From positions 1,116,001 to 1,180,000 of the forward strand of contig NZ_CP047591.1 of the NCBI RefSeq assembly GCF_010120715.1: DNA of 64,000 bases, in the 5' to 3' direction. Shown here one piece after another: positions 25,256 through 35,026 of the stretch; within the stretch, counting starts at the first letter, position 1; every line of letters begins with the position of its first letter. The translations under genes were made by a program, and so were the position numbers. Below the pieces are notes generated by a model. That model saw only the letters and a list, made by a program, of their open reading frames with translations, was not told the DNA's origin and made no database searches. This DNA comes from Aminipila terrae (GTDB taxonomy: Bacteria > Bacillota > Clostridia > Peptostreptococcales > Anaerovoracaceae).

Positions 25256-26819
25256 ACCAAAATGCTTCCTCCAATAAATTCCCTTAAAATTGAATTGTTT
25301 GCAATGATGGAATCATCCTCAATTGCATCAAAGAAACCTAAAAGTTTTAAAATTCTTTTTGCTTCACTATACTCTGGTTCTTCTTTTTTAATTTCCTTCA
25401 GTAAGGGCTCTGCATATTTCTTCAGCACAGAAATTTCATATAAGTGTACCGAATTAAAAAAGGCATCTGCTTCATTACTAAAAGGGAATATATTTTTATC
25501 TTCTCCTGCTCTCACTTTCGGCCAGGCATTAATAGTGCTTTTAGCTGAGTGCCCTCTGAAATTGTAATCCCTTACCATTCTTCTCAGCATACGGGCATCC
25601 GTAACAGGAATTCGATTGTGCTCGTCTATATTTAACTGGGTTAATGGACTGATATAAATTTTAAACTTTTCTGCATCAGGAATCAGGGCTGTCAGGTCTT
25701 TATTTAACGCATGGATCCCCTCAATAATAATAGGCTGTTTTGAAGTAATCTTCATCAGTCTGTTTCCAAATTTCTTATGGCCATCCATAAAATCGAAACT
25801 AGGCAGATCCACTTCCTGCCCGGCAAGGAGCGCATTCATATTAGCATTAAATAACTGTATATCAATGGCTTCCAAATCTTCAAAATTAGGTTCACCATTT
25901 TCATCAAGAGGTGTATCCTCACGCTCTACAAAATAGTCGTCTGTTCCCATATATATAGGTTTTAATCCATTGACCTTCAGCTGAATCAGAAGCCTTTTTG
26001 CAAAGGTAGTTTTTCCAGAGGAAGAAGGTCCCGCTATTAAAATAATTCTCTTTTTTTCACGTTTAATAATATCTGCAAGCTCCGCAACTTTTTTCTCATG
26101 CAAGGCCTCTGAAAGTTGTATCAGTTCTTTGTACTGACCATTTCTTACCTTTGCATTCAAATCTTTTGCATAGGATACTTCCATAAGTTTTCCCCAGTTT
26201 GTTACTTCCCCAAAAGCACCATAAAGTTTAACCTCATCAACATATTCAGGTATCACATTTGGATTTTTAGGATGAGGAAATCTCAGCAGTACTCCCCTTC
26301 TATACTTCCTAAGTTCAAAAAATTTAATATATCCGGTAGACGGTACCATCCGCCCACAGAAAAATTCTTTATGTTCCTCCAGTGTATAAAGACGTCCTTC
26401 CTTTCCAAAGGGAATATCTGCAGCAATTAATTCCCGCATTCGTTTTTCTATACCATCCACTTCAGCCTGGGTAACAGGCGTCTCTCTTCTGATCATGGTA
26501 TAAACGCCTTTATTAATGGAGTTTTGTATTTCTACAGGAACATCCCCAATACATCCTTCACCGCTTTCAAATAAATCAATATGAGGCTGTTCTGATAAAT
26601 CATATTTGCCGATGGATTTCTCATATCAAGCAATTCTATTTTACAGGAATCTGTTATTTCTTGCGTCAGTTCGATAATTTCATTGTCCACCCGGGCTACT
26701 AAAATCGTGTAGGGTAGTTTTTCCTGAATTCCTTTTACAATATCTTCAATAGTACAAAATTTTTCGATTTCGATCTTGTTTTCTATTTCTCTTGGTCCAG
26801 TTTTTAGAATAATTTCCAT
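25252..26819 (-). CDS. TGS/ThrRS-editing-like N-terminus fused to uridine-kinase-like domain, frame broken at 26544-26547
   Basis: The restored protein is 522 residues. Residues 1 to about 65 are a TGS-like domain (start MEIILKTGPREIENK), residues to about 230 resemble the second editing-type domain of threonyl-tRNA synthetase, and the rest is a phosphoribulokinase/uridine-kinase P-loop domain: Walker A IAGPSSSGKTTFAKR, YMGTDDYFVERE, and FDFMDGHK. The family is usually called nucleoside (uridine-type) kinase. The frame breaks at a C4 run (26544-26547); one extra base reads VLGDVPVEIQNSINKG through the join. The start at 26819 lies 10 nt from GGAGG; an ATG nine bases earlier is only 1 nt from it. 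It is coupled to the pfkB-type gene by an ATGA overlap. Confidence 0.85.
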
Positions 26820-26851
26820 AATTTTCATACCTCCCTTTAGCAATGATGTTT

Positions 26852-26862
26852 ATTATATCATA
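26852..26862 (-). promoter_or_regulatory. Extended -10 promoter for the kinase pair
   Basis: The minus strand reads TGATATAAT, an extended -10 (TGnTATAAT), about 33 nt upstream of the uridine-kinase-like start. The -35 region is poor, as is common for extended -10 promoters. Confidence 0.45.
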
Positions 26863-26909
26863 TATTTTTTAAAAGTGGTTAAAATACTCTTTAGAAAGGA
26901 GTGATAGCT

Positions 26910-27104
26910 TTGAGAAAAATCGTACTTGCACTTATAATCATCGGAGCTATAAATTGGGGACTTATTGGATTTTTCAGATATGACCTGATTTCTAGTATTT
27001 TCGGTACTAATCTTGAATTAATAAGCAGAATAATTTTTGCACTTGTTGGAATCTCCGGACTTTATGCAATCACATTCTTTAAAGGTCAGCGCACTCATGT
27101 ATAA
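26910..27104 (+). CDS. DUF378-family small membrane protein
   Basis: This is a 64-residue protein with two membrane segments. The motif IIGAINWGLIGFF and the C-terminal LVGISGLYAITFFK match the DUF378 (YuzA-like) family, whose function is unknown. The start is set at TTG 26910, 8 nt after AAAGGAG; a GTG at 26901 lies inside that ribosome site and is rejected. It is a single-gene transcript facing away from the kinase operon and ends at a strong terminator. Confidence 0.85.
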   Translation: MRKIVLALIIIGAINWGLIGFFRYDLISSIFGTNLELISRIIFALVGISGLYAITFFKGQRTHV

Positions 27105-27121
27105 TCTGAATTGATGAAAAC

Positions 27122-27168
27122 AAAGGGACAGCATCCCTGCCCTTCAAGGGGAGATGCTGTCCTTTTTG
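27122..27168 (+). terminator. Terminator after the DUF378 gene
   Basis: AAAGGGACAGCATC and GATGCTGTCCTTT form a stem of about 12 bp with an inner CCCTT/AAGGG extension, followed by TTTTTG. A-rich sequence on the left means it may also serve the minus-strand small gene's downstream side. Confidence 0.88.
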
Positions 27169-27188
27169 TTTGCTGTTATTTAATTTTC

Positions 27189-27323
27189 CTAGCAGCTTCC
27201 ACATGTATCGCCGCCGCATCCAAATACACTTGGCATACAGAACAACAAAACCAGAATTAAGAAGAAGAATAGTAAACTAGCGTCTATTCCTCCTTTATCA
27301 TAATTACATCCACAATTTCCCAT
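27189..27323 (-). CDS. Small cysteine-rich membrane peptide (44 aa)
   Basis: A minus-strand gene of 44 codons plus stop, with an ideal AAGGAGG 8 nt before ATG 27323. The product begins MGNCGCNYDKGG, has one very hydrophobic segment (SLLFFFLILVLLF, about residues 16-30), and ends with a cysteine cluster (FGCGGDTCGSC). Six of the seven cysteines sit near the two ends. Similar short Cys/Gly-rich peptides occur in clostridia, often named after chorion-type high-cysteine proteins, with no known role. The strong ribosome site and clean boundaries support it as a real gene. Confidence 0.7.
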   Translation of the reverse strand: MGNCGCNYDKGGIDASLLFFFLILVLLFCMPSVFGCGGDTCGSC

Positions 27324-27421
27324 TTTGTTACCTCCTTTATAATGCATTGTCAAAATAAAACCCACAAATAGAATTTGCGATTTTCTTTCTTATACTATAT
27401 GCATCAGCCTTTAATAACGTT

Positions 27422-27694
27422 CTACACCACCTGTTTATCCAATTGTGTTTTTGGTAAATTGTCTCTTAATAAATCATATAAAATCTGCATTTCATCTTCT
27501 CGCAATGTAATTCCTCTGGACATATGCTCATGATGTTCATCCCAGTCTCTGATATCAAACTTGGGATTGCTTCCATTCCATGAGATTTTGTTAAGTTCTT
27601 TTGTCCATCGATTACTGTACTTTGCAATAACCCCCATATGCTGGATAATTTCATAGGTCACTTCTTCGCTTTTCTTTTCATTTCCCGCCATCAT
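27422..27694 (-). CDS. YdbC/PC4-family protein
   Basis: The 90-residue protein has the core signature KFDIRDWDEHHEHMSRGITL followed by the helix EMQILYDLLRDNL, matching the YdbC family, a bacterial relative of the PC4 single-stranded nucleic-acid-binding fold. The role is not well defined; binding of single-stranded DNA is known for the fold. The start ATG is at 27694, just after AAAGGAG. It stands alone, with no clear operon partner. Confidence 0.8.
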   Translation of the reverse strand: MMAGNEKKSEEVTYEIIQHMGVIAKYSNRWTKELNKISWNGSNPKFDIRDWDEHHEHMSRGITLREDEMQILYDLLRDNLPKTQLDKQVV

Positions 27695-27784
27695 TAATCT
27701 CCTTTCAAATCTATATTTTCTATATTTTAATATAAATGTAAAATAATGTCAATCTTTTTGTAAAAAATAAGACGGATTGACCGT

Positions 27785-28602
27785 CTATTTTTCAAATTCT
27801 GGACCATGATAGTCTGAGCCTTCCGTGATATGCAAATGGTATTTTTCAGCAATTTCAACCAGTTTCATGCTTTCTTCCTTTGTGTGATCTGTATGGAAAC
27901 ATTCCATACCCTTTAACCCCATCAGCTTAAGTTTCCGCATCAGCAGCTCCAGTCTTTCATAAAACTCTGCAGACCCTCTGTCTCCCAGTTTTTTTATTTT
28001 CATAGGATGAGCCAATACCGCTATCCCCCAGCCCCGCTGATAAGTTCTATGGCTTTTTGTGCTGAAATTTTATCTTTTTTCACTGCCTTAGCCTCTGGAG
28101 ATTCCAAAAATTTTCCCGGCTCAAAAGCTTCTTTTGCATCCTGGATGTAGCCCCGCTTCAACATAGCTCTGGCAATAACAGGTTTTCCTATATAATCCTG
28201 TTCTTCGTTCAGGTGAAGATCTTCCTGGGATAATTCATATCCCATATCTTTCAGAACAGCCAGCAGTTTTTCATTCCTTCTGTGACGGTTCTCTTTTATA
28301 TTTTCAAGTTCTGCATTTAATTCTTTGTTCTTTATGTCTATACGATATCCCAGAATGTGCAGATTAATTTCTTCACTAAAATCTTGCCCTTTTAGGGCTG
28401 TAGATAGTTCTATGCCGGATATCACTTTAATTTCAAGTGCATTGCCTGCAATCTGAGCCTCTTTGACACCATCTATCCCATCGTGATCTGTTATAGCAAT
28501 TTCCGTATATTCCAGATCTTTCGCCCTTCTCACGATTTCAGTGGGCGACATGGAGCCATCCGAGTAATATGTGTGTAAATGATAGTCCACTTTATTTTTC
28601 AT
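27785..28602 (-). CDS. PHP-domain phosphoesterase (YciV/TrpH-like), frame broken at 28025-28029
   Basis: PHP enzymes of this group hydrolyse phosphate from nucleotides or short RNA using a metal cluster. Metal ligands are visible: His-x-His in VDYHLHTYYSDGS (residues 5-17), the Asp/His of ITDHDGIDG, Glu in GIELST, and the C-terminal SDYHGPEFEK. The N-terminal 193 residues end early at ISGAGG. The next frame continues AHPMKIKK. One extra base in the C5 run at 28025-28029 reads SGAGGIAVLAHP, giving 272 residues, the usual length. It overlaps the DJ-1 gene by 11 nt. Confidence 0.87.
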
Positions 28603-29140
28603 ACATCACCAAGTCCTTTTTTAAGTCTTCTGCCACTCTTTGTCCTTTTAAAACCTCAACTATGGCAGCAGCGAATTCCATAGCCGTCCCCGGTCCCTTT
28701 GAAGTTATAATATTTTTGTCAGTGACAACCCGATCCTTTACTGTAACTGCCCCGGCTAAATGGGCTTCCATCCCCGGAAAAATAGTAGCGTGTCGGCCTT
28801 TTAAAAGGCCCTCACGGCCTAAAATCATTGGAGCTGCGCAAATAGCAGCAATCCATTTATTCTTTTCTGCAAACTCTTTGATATTCTTTATCAGTTCTTT
28901 ATGTTCACCCAGATTTTTGGCTCCCGGCATCCCTCCCGGAAGTACAATCATCTCACAATCATTATAATCTGCTTCTTCAAATAAAAGATCCGCTTCTACC
29001 GCCAGGCCTCTGACACTTTTTACAAGTTTTTGCCCAGTTATGCTTACAGTAACGGCTTCAATCCCGGCTCTTCTCATTAAATCCACACATGTAACCGCTT
29101 CAATTTCTTCAAAGCCTTCAGCTAAATGAACGTATACCAT
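28592..29140 (-). CDS. DJ-1/PfpI family protein
   Basis: The 182-residue protein starts at ATG 29140 (MVYVHLAEGFEEIEAVT), which follows a GGAGAG site; longer in-frame starts lack one and add non-family sequence. It has the DJ-1 fold marks: Glu in GFEEIE near residue 11, the nucleophile-elbow Cys in IAAICAAP, and IITSKGPGTA near the C-terminus. The closest named relatives are the YajL/ThiJ-type proteins, linked to protein or metabolite repair; the substrate is uncertain. It lies between a membrane protein gene and the PHP gene in a three-gene operon. Confidence 0.88.
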   Translation of the reverse strand: MVYVHLAEGFEEIEAVTCVDLMRRAGIEAVTVSITGQKLVKSVRGLAVEADLLFEEADYNDCEMIVLPGGMPGAKNLGEHKELIKNIKEFAEKNKWIAAICAAPMILGREGLLKGRHATIFPGMEAHLAGAVTVKDRVVTDKNIITSKGPGTAMEFAAAIVEVLKGQRVAEDLKKDLVMYEK

Positions 29141-29177
29141 AAATCTCTCCTTCTGAAAAAACAAACCACTTATCTGT

Positions 29178-29849
29178 TTAATAATAATTTCTGGAAAATA
29201 TTCTCTTTGGCTCAGTAATCTTATATATGATATATCCCAGTATACCCATAATAATTGTGGAGACCACCGCTGTAGAATAAAACAAACGCCTTTTAAGTCC
29301 ATCCGTAATAATCTGTGGCAGCAAATCATCTTCATGCGGTATATATCCCAGTAAATCTCCTAAAGAATGTCCCGTCTTTGCAGCAATAAAATAGCCTGCC
29401 ACATAAGCCACTATCAGGCACCCATATATAATGGCACCAAGTTTAAATTGTCTGCGTATTTCTTTATCAAATTCATATTTTTTAAGCATGATAAAAGATA
29501 CCACCATAAAAATCAAAGCCATGATTCCTATAGCAGCCAGAATGTTCATATATTTCCGGGCATTAGCTGCAGCCAACATTTCATTTTTAGTAAAAACCGA
29601 TTGGGGCCTGTCATCATCTTCTTTAATAATCTGTAATTTGGCTATTTTTCCAGTCATAAAATCAGAAATGAACTCACCCATCTGATCGTCATTTTTATTT
29701 AAATCAAAGTTCTTCAGTACATCAGTAGCCTTAAATTCATACTGGTATACATCAGGCATCCTTGTAACAATATTAGCACCTAAACAAAATGATGTTATCG
29801 GTATAGTCACTGCTAATGCAATGGAAAATGTTTTAATTAAAATTCTCAT
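29178..29849 (-). CDS. Four-segment membrane protein, TIGR01906/DUF1461-like
   Basis: The 223-residue protein has a membrane segment at the N-terminus (residues 5-25), a polar outer domain (about 30-95, with QYEFKATDVLKNFDL), then three membrane segments (about 103-122, 137-156 and 190-210). This layout and the PDVYQYEF-type region resemble the TIGR01906 integral membrane family of Firmicutes, which has no known function. The match is by eye only. It leads the operon with the DJ-1 and PHP genes. Confidence 0.6.
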   Translation of the reverse strand: MRILIKTFSIALAVTIPITSFCLGANIVTRMPDVYQYEFKATDVLKNFDLNKNDDQMGEFISDFMTGKIAKLQIIKEDDDRPQSVFTKNEMLAAANARKYMNILAAIGIMALIFMVVSFIMLKKYEFDKEIRRQFKLGAIIYGCLIVAYVAGYFIAAKTGHSLGDLLGYIPHEDDLLPQIITDGLKRRLFYSTAVVSTIIMGILGYIIYKITEPKRIFSRNYY

Positions 29850-29936
29850 ATTTCAATTCCCCTAATTATTTCCCCCATATACAAGTGCGTATATTTTTTA
29901 TTATATCTGTAATATTAATTTAAAACAACCCCCAAT

Positions 29937-29995
29937 AAAACGAGGCCTGTCAATATATTTATATGGAAATTTTCATATAATATTAGTCAGCCTCG
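29937..29995 (-). terminator. Terminator after the nucleoside transporter operon
   Basis: CGAGGC (29941-29946) and GCCTCG (29990-29995) form the base of a long AT-rich hairpin with further pairing (ATATG/CATAT) near the tip; TTTTA follows on the minus strand. It lies 30 nt past the last permease gene. Confidence 0.7.
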
Positions 29996-30025
29996 CTTGT
30001 TATTATCTTTTTTGTATTTAAATTA

Positions 30026-30952
30026 TTAACGTTCTTCTCTGAAATAATTATTTCCCAAATCAGCTGGCGGCTGATTTTCTTTCTTTTTCTTATGGGAACT
30101 GATAATTACGATAATCACTGTTGCCACATAAGGAATCATATCCACCAGATACTGGGAAACTGTAAAGCCCATGGCCTGAAGTCTGAGCCCCAATATGCTT
30201 AATCCTCCAAAGAAAATTGCACCAACCAATGCCTTTACAGGGTTCCATGATGCAAATATAACAAGAGCTACTGCTATCCACCCTCTGCCTGTAACAACAT
30301 CTGACTGCCAGATAGGAACACGGATCAGGGACAGATAAGCACCACCAAGCCCACACAGAGCCCCACCCATAACAATATGTGCATATTTATAAAGGGTAAC
30401 ATTGATACCTGATGCATCTGCTGCTGCCGCATTTTCTCCCACAGCCCTCATATTCAGGCCCAGACGGGTTTTATACATATATACGCAGGATACCATTACA
30501 ATAACATAAGCAAAGTATACAAATATATCCTGTTTAAACAATACAGGTCCTAAAAAAGGAATGTTTCCAAGCCCAGGTATTGAGGTTTTAGTAAAAAATG
30601 TACTTACTGAATTTGGCACTGAAAAACCAATCATAGGTTGTCCCACAAAACTTGCAAAGCCAGTTCCGAAAATGGTTAAGGTTAACCCTGTAACAGTCTG
30701 ATTAGCCCTTAAAGTAACCGTAACAAGGGCAAATATCAGTGCCCCGCCTGCTCCTGCAAGAGCTGCACATAAAATTGCCAGCACCGGATTACCTGTATTA
30801 TAGGCTGCAACAAACCCCATTACTGCACCCATAAGCATCATACCTTCTACACCCAGATTAAGACTTCCGGACTTTTCAGTAATTAATTCACCTACAGTAG
30901 CCAGTACCAGCGGAGTTCCCGCTACTACGCATGCTGCTAAGAAAGCTTCCAT
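30026..30952 (-). CDS. nupQ: Nucleoside ABC transporter permease (YufQ/NupQ-like)
   Basis: The 308-residue membrane protein belongs to the branched-chain-type ABC permease family used by BMP-dependent nucleoside importers. It has the N-terminal block EKSGSLNLGVEGMMLMGAV, which is typical of the second permease of such systems, and MRAVGENAAAADASGIN near the cytoplasmic coupling loop. It starts 2 nt after the previous permease gene and ends the operon. The substrate is inferred from family and from the adjacent xpt gene. Confidence 0.88.
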   Translation of the reverse strand: MEAFLAACVVAGTPLVLATVGELITEKSGSLNLGVEGMMLMGAVMGFVAAYNTGNPVLAILCAALAGAGGALIFALVTVTLRANQTVTGLTLTIFGTGFASFVGQPMIGFSVPNSVSTFFTKTSIPGLGNIPFLGPVLFKQDIFVYFAYVIVMVSCVYMYKTRLGLNMRAVGENAAAADASGINVTLYKYAHIVMGGALCGLGGAYLSLIRVPIWQSDVVTGRGWIAVALVIFASWNPVKALVGAIFFGGLSILGLRLQAMGFTVSQYLVDMIPYVATVIIVIISSHKKKKENQPPADLGNNYFREER

Positions 30953-30954
30953 GA

Positions 30955-32048
30955 TTATGCCACCTCCTTTTCAGCCTGAGGGCCCCGTTTACCAGAGAAC
31001 CCCACCTTGTATTGAAGGAAAAACTCACTTCCAAGAACAAAGAACAAAATTGTTCCTTCTACAACGCTGGCAACGGCACTGGGTACATTCATAGCCAGCT
31101 GGATATAAGCGCCCCCTGAATAAGCATAGCAAAAGCCAGGCAGGCAAACAAAGTTGCAACCGCATTTAATCTTGCCAGCCATGCCGTAATAATGGCAGTA
31201 AATCCATACCCGCACGAAATGCCGGCTACAAGAGTTTTTTCAATGGCTGAAGCCTGAATCATGCCTACCAGCCCGCAAAGTCCTCCTGATATCATCATGG
31301 CCACAATGATTATTTTGTTAATATTCATACCAGCATATCTTGCCGTCTCAAAGCTTTCACCTACAACAGTTATTTCGTATCCCAGTTTTGTATACTTCAT
31401 AAGGAAGTATATGAAAGCAGTGCACATTATCGCCATAATCCATCCTGCATGCACCCCAAATACCGAGGGTAGAATAGCATTTTCAGGAAAAGGCGCTATC
31501 TTAGGAAACCCATTTGCATTTGGGTCCATCCATGGGCCATATTGAAGATAGGTGACAAATTTTATGGCAATATAGTTCATCATCAGGGTAAATATGGTTT
31601 CGTTTGTTCCCATTTTAGCTTTAAATATTGCTGGTATAAATGCCCAGAATCCTCCTGCAATCATGGAAGCAACTGCCATCAGCAGAAGCATAAGAGGTTT
31701 TGGCATATCACCAAAATTAAGGGCCACAAAAGTTGCTGCAAGAGCTCCCATCACAATCTGCCCTTCTCCTCCGATATTCCAGAATTTCATCTTAAAAGCA
31801 ACCAGTATTCCAAGAGAAGTTATAATTAATGGAACTGCTTTGATTATAGTCTGTTGTATCCTCAGGTCTGTACCAAGAGAACCATCTATAATAGCTCTGA
31901 ATATACTTACGGGATCCAGTCCAAAAATCACCAGAATCAATCCAGAGCAAACAATTGACAGAACAATGGCAAGTATTCTTATGAGAAGTTCCTGTTTTTT
32001 ATTAAGGTTGTCTCTTTTTGTTATTTTAAGCAAGTTCATTAAATCCAA
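30955..32048 (-). CDS. nupP: Nucleoside ABC transporter permease (YufP/NupP-like), frame broken at 31112-31116
   Basis: This is the first permease of the importer, 364 residues once the frame is repaired. It has many membrane segments, with SLGILVAFKMKFWNIGGEGQ as the family signature and YEITVVGESFETARYAGMN in the coupling loop. The frame is lost at a C5 run (31112-31116): one extra base joins AFAMLIQGG to AYIQLAMNVPSAVAS, the expected C-terminal membrane region. Without the base the protein stops about 40 residues early. It overlaps the ATPase gene by 23 nt. Confidence 0.87.
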
Positions 32049-33567
32049 CCTCCTCTTCTTCCAGTAACGTACCTGTCATAAGCAGACCCAGTTCCTCTTT
32101 GGTCACCTGATCTGCATTTACAATGCCTGTAATCCGGCCTCCGCACATAACCATAATCCTGTCACAAAGTTCAAGAAGAACATCCAGGTCTTCACCAATA
32201 AATAAGACACCTACCCCATTTTTCTTTTGCTCATTCAGCAAATCATAAATTTTATATGATGCCCCAATATCAAGACCTCTTACCGGATATGCAGTAATAA
32301 GCACCTTGGGATTCAGATCTATTTCTCTTCCTAAAAGAACCTTCTGTATATTCCCTCCAGACATTTTCTTTACTGGTGCATATATGCTTGGAGTCTGGAT
32401 GTCCAGCTCTTTTACAATCTGTTTTGCTTTTTCAATGCAAGGACCCCTCTTCAGAAGGATCCCCGGACGGTTCTGATAATCCTTCAAAATCAGATTATGA
32501 ACAATATCCATACTGCCTACCAGGCCCATACCTAATCTGTCTTCTGGGATAAAGCCCATACTGATACCCAGTTTTATAATATCTTTAGGGGTTTTGCCTG
32601 TAAGACTTTCTCCTTCAAAGTAGATTTTCCCTTTTTCCGCTGAAGCAAGACCTGCAATGGCTTCACAGAGTTCCTTCTGTCCACTTCCTGCAACCCCTGC
32701 AACCCCCAGGATTTCTCCACTACGCAGGCTGAAGGTAGCATCTGCTAAAGCCGGCTTCTTTTCACGATCTAACACAGTAACATCTTCCAGTTCCAGAAGC
32801 ACCTTTTTATCCGGAATGATTTCTCTTTCTAAAGAAAGGTCCATTTTCTTTCCAACCATCATTTCAATCAGACTGGAGACCTCTACCTCATCTGTTTTTA
32901 CCGTTTCTACAGAATGTCCCTTTCGCAGTACTGTAATTCTGTCGCTTATCTCCATAACCTCATTTAATTTATGAGTGATAATGACAACGGCACAACCCTG
33001 TGCTTTCATATTCCGTATAATGTTAAACAGTTTTTCTATTTCCTGAGGAGTCAGTACGGCTGTTGGTTCATCCAGAATCAGAATTTTTGCCCCCCGAAAC
33101 AATACCTTTATAATTTCCAGGGTCTGCTTCTCTCCAACAGACATATCATAAACCTTTTTATCTGGATTAATATCAAGTCCGTATTTATCAGAAATGTCCA
33201 TTACTTTTTTAGCCAGAACTTTTCCCCTGTTAAAGAAACCTGTTTTCTGACCCAGTACCACATTATCTTTTGCTGATAAAACATCGATTAACTTAAAATG
33301 CTGGTGAATCATTCCGATACCCATATTGATGGAATCCTTAGGTGATGTGAAATGCACCTCTTCACCATAAATATAAATACTGCCACCATCAGGAGTATAA
33401 ATACCTGACAGCATATTCATCAGTGTACTCTTGCCTGCACCGTTTTCACCAAGAAGTGCATGGACCTCACCCTCATAAACAGTAAGGTTCACATCTTCAT
33501 TTGCCTTCAGTGCGCCAAAAGTTTTCGTAATACTATTCATTTGTATAGCTATTCGCTTTTCGCTCAT
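32026..33567 (-). CDS. nupO: Nucleoside ABC transporter ATP-binding protein (YufO/NupO-like)
   Basis: The 513-residue protein has two ABC ATPase domains in tandem, as in sugar and nucleoside importers. Domain 1: Walker A LLGENGAGKSTLMNM, Q-loop MIHQHFKLI, signature MSVGEKQTLE, Walker B ILILDEPTAVL. Domain 2 has a degenerate Walker A (GVAGSGQKE), the signature MSGGNIQKV and a changed Walker B region (LITAYPVRGLD), the usual asymmetry in this family. Overlap with nupP suggests coupled translation. The hairpin upstream (33649-33672) may set its level below that of the binding protein. Confidence 0.92.
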   Translation of the reverse strand: MSEKRIAIQMNSITKTFGALKANEDVNLTVYEGEVHALLGENGAGKSTLMNMLSGIYTPDGGSIYIYGEEVHFTSPKDSINMGIGMIHQHFKLIDVLSAKDNVVLGQKTGFFNRGKVLAKKVMDISDKYGLDINPDKKVYDMSVGEKQTLEIIKVLFRGAKILILDEPTAVLTPQEIEKLFNIIRNMKAQGCAVVIITHKLNEVMEISDRITVLRKGHSVETVKTDEVEVSSLIEMMVGKKMDLSLEREIIPDKKVLLELEDVTVLDREKKPALADATFSLRSGEILGVAGVAGSGQKELCEAIAGLASAEKGKIYFEGESLTGKTPKDIIKLGISMGFIPEDRLGMGLVGSMDIVHNLILKDYQNRPGILLKRGPCIEKAKQIVKELDIQTPSIYAPVKKMSGGNIQKVLLGREIDLNPKVLITAYPVRGLDIGASYKIYDLLNEQKKNGVGVLFIGEDLDVLLELCDRIMVMCGGRITGIVNADQVTKEELGLLMTGTLLEEEEVGFNELA

Positions 33568-33648
33568 GAATTCCTCCGCTACTGTGATTAAATAAAATTA
33601 TATAAACAATACCTTTTAGTATAACATGACTTATAAATAAAATAAAGA

Positions 33649-33672
33649 GGGTATGTCACGTATGACATACCC
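33649..33672 (-). terminator. Intercistronic hairpin between the binding-protein and ATPase genes
   Basis: GGGTATGTCA and TGACATACCC form a perfect 10-bp stem with a 4-nt loop, followed on the minus strand by a T-rich stretch (TCTTTATTTTATTT). It lies in the 153-nt gap of the importer operon. A partial terminator or 3'-protecting hairpin here would give more binding protein than transporter, a common design. Confidence 0.7.
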
Positions 33673-33720
33673 ATAAAGATAATTTTCATTGTATACCTTA
33701 AAATTCAAGGTTTCAAAGGA

Positions 33721-34836
33721 TTATTTTGTTCCGTTGGCACCTTTTACCAATCCATCTATGCTCCAGATTGCAGCTCTGTCAAGAGTCTGTCCTTCTTTAC
33801 AAAGAACTCTTCCATCGTTGTAGTATATCTGTCCGGAGAATGGACTGAATTCGCCTGAAACCATCTTAGCCTTCACTTCATTAACTTTTGCCTGTACATC
33901 TGCAGGAACTAAATCTGTCATTGGTGCGATATCAACATAACCATCTGCCAAAGTACCGTAGTATGATTCAGGAGTCCATGTACCAGCCATGATTTTCTCA
34001 ATTGTAGGAATCAGGAACTTTTCATGATGCCAGATAGGTGATGTCAGATATGATTTCTTTACAGCATCCACCTTGCTGTTGTCTAAGTTATAACCAATAG
34101 CGTATTTTCCTGCTTCAGCAGCAGCAACCTGAGGTCCTGTAGTATCACTATGCTGTGTGATAATGTCACAACCCTGAGCTAACAATTCATCTGCAGCACT
34201 TCTTTCCTTTTCAGGATCATACCAGCTGTTGATATAAACAACCTTAACTTCAACATTTGGATTAACGGACTGAGCACCAAGAGTAAATGCGTTAATACCA
34301 ATCTGTACTTCAGTGTAAGGATATGCTGCAACATAACCAAGCTTATTTGATTTTGTCATCATACCAGCAATGATTCCAGTCAGGTATCTAGGCTGTTCTG
34401 TAGCTCCGAAATAATTTCCGAAGTTCTTATCATTCATTTTATTTCCAGAGAAATGAAGGAACTTAATATCTTTATATTGATCTGAGTTAGCTAATTCATC
34501 AAGAGCATCCATAAAGCCATAGCTTGTTCCTACAATTACTTTACAACCCTGATCAATCAGGTTTGTAGCAGCAGTCATTACAGCAGATTTATCCTGATCA
34601 TTTACATTTTCCTGATAGAGAGCTTTAACCTTGCCTTTAAAATGTTTTTCCATGGCAACTGTTCCCTGATGCTGTGCCTGAGTATATCCACCGTCATTAA
34701 TACTTCCGATGTAAATAAAGCCTACCTTCAATACGTCATCAGCCGCTTTGTCTTTTGGAGCTTCTGTTTTGCCACAAGCAACAACGCTGAATGCCATAAC
34801 TAATGTCAATAAAATAGCTAAAAACTTTTTCATCAT
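33721..34836 (-). CDS. BMP-family nucleoside-binding lipoprotein
   Basis: The 371-residue protein is the extracellular substrate-binding part of the importer. Residues 1-21 are a lipoprotein signal ending in FSVVACGK, with the lipid-modified Cys at about residue 21. The mature part has the BMP (PnrA/TmpC-like) fold with VGFIYIGSINDGGYTQAQHQG near the N-terminus, a ligand-site Trp in YINSWYDPEKE, and ITQHSDTTGPQVAA. This family binds purine nucleosides in studied cases. The start is the first of two ATGs after AAGGAG. The gene has its own promoter (34876-34904) and begins the operon. Confidence 0.92.
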   Translation of the reverse strand: MMKKFLAILLTLVMAFSVVACGKTEAPKDKAADDVLKVGFIYIGSINDGGYTQAQHQGTVAMEKHFKGKVKALYQENVNDQDKSAVMTAATNLIDQGCKVIVGTSYGFMDALDELANSDQYKDIKFLHFSGNKMNDKNFGNYFGATEQPRYLTGIIAGMMTKSNKLGYVAAYPYTEVQIGINAFTLGAQSVNPNVEVKVVYINSWYDPEKERSAADELLAQGCDIITQHSDTTGPQVAAAEAGKYAIGYNLDNSKVDAVKKSYLTSPIWHHEKFLIPTIEKIMAGTWTPESYYGTLADGYVDIAPMTDLVPADVQAKVNEVKAKMVSGEFSPFSGQIYYNDGRVLCKEGQTLDRAAIWSIDGLVKGANGTK

Positions 34837-34875
34837 TTTTCTCCTTCTTTGTAATCAATTTGAATTTGTATTATC

Positions 34876-34904
34876 ATTATAATAACCAAAATTATCATAG
34901 TAAA
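34876..34904 (-). promoter_or_regulatory. Sigma-A promoter of the nucleoside importer operon
   Basis: On the minus strand, TTTACT (34899-34904) and TATAAT (34876-34881) are separated by 17 bp, about 40 nt upstream of the lipoprotein start. It lies just past the xpt terminator, so the two transcripts are separate. Confidence 0.6.
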
Positions 34905-34940
34905 GTCATTTTCTGCAAATTTACGTAAAAGAATTGACAA

Positions 34941-34982
34941 AAAAAGATTAAAGTTCGCAAAAGGGCGAACTTTAATCTTTTT
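34941..34982 (-). terminator. Terminator after xpt
   Basis: Perfect 18-bp arms (34941-34958 and 34965-34982, core AAAGTTCGC/GCGAACTTT) with a 6-nt loop and A/T runs on both ends. It is 44 nt past the xpt stop and is the strongest hairpin in this region. Confidence 0.92.
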
Positions 34983-35026
34983 TATTTATGTTATAATTCG
35001 TGATACAACATCACGCTGCAGATAAA

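Noticed and set aside
28592..29335. Longer form of the DJ-1 gene starting at 29335
   Set aside because: The added residues overlap the preceding membrane-protein gene, lack a ribosome site and are unlike the family; the ATG at 29140 fits both.
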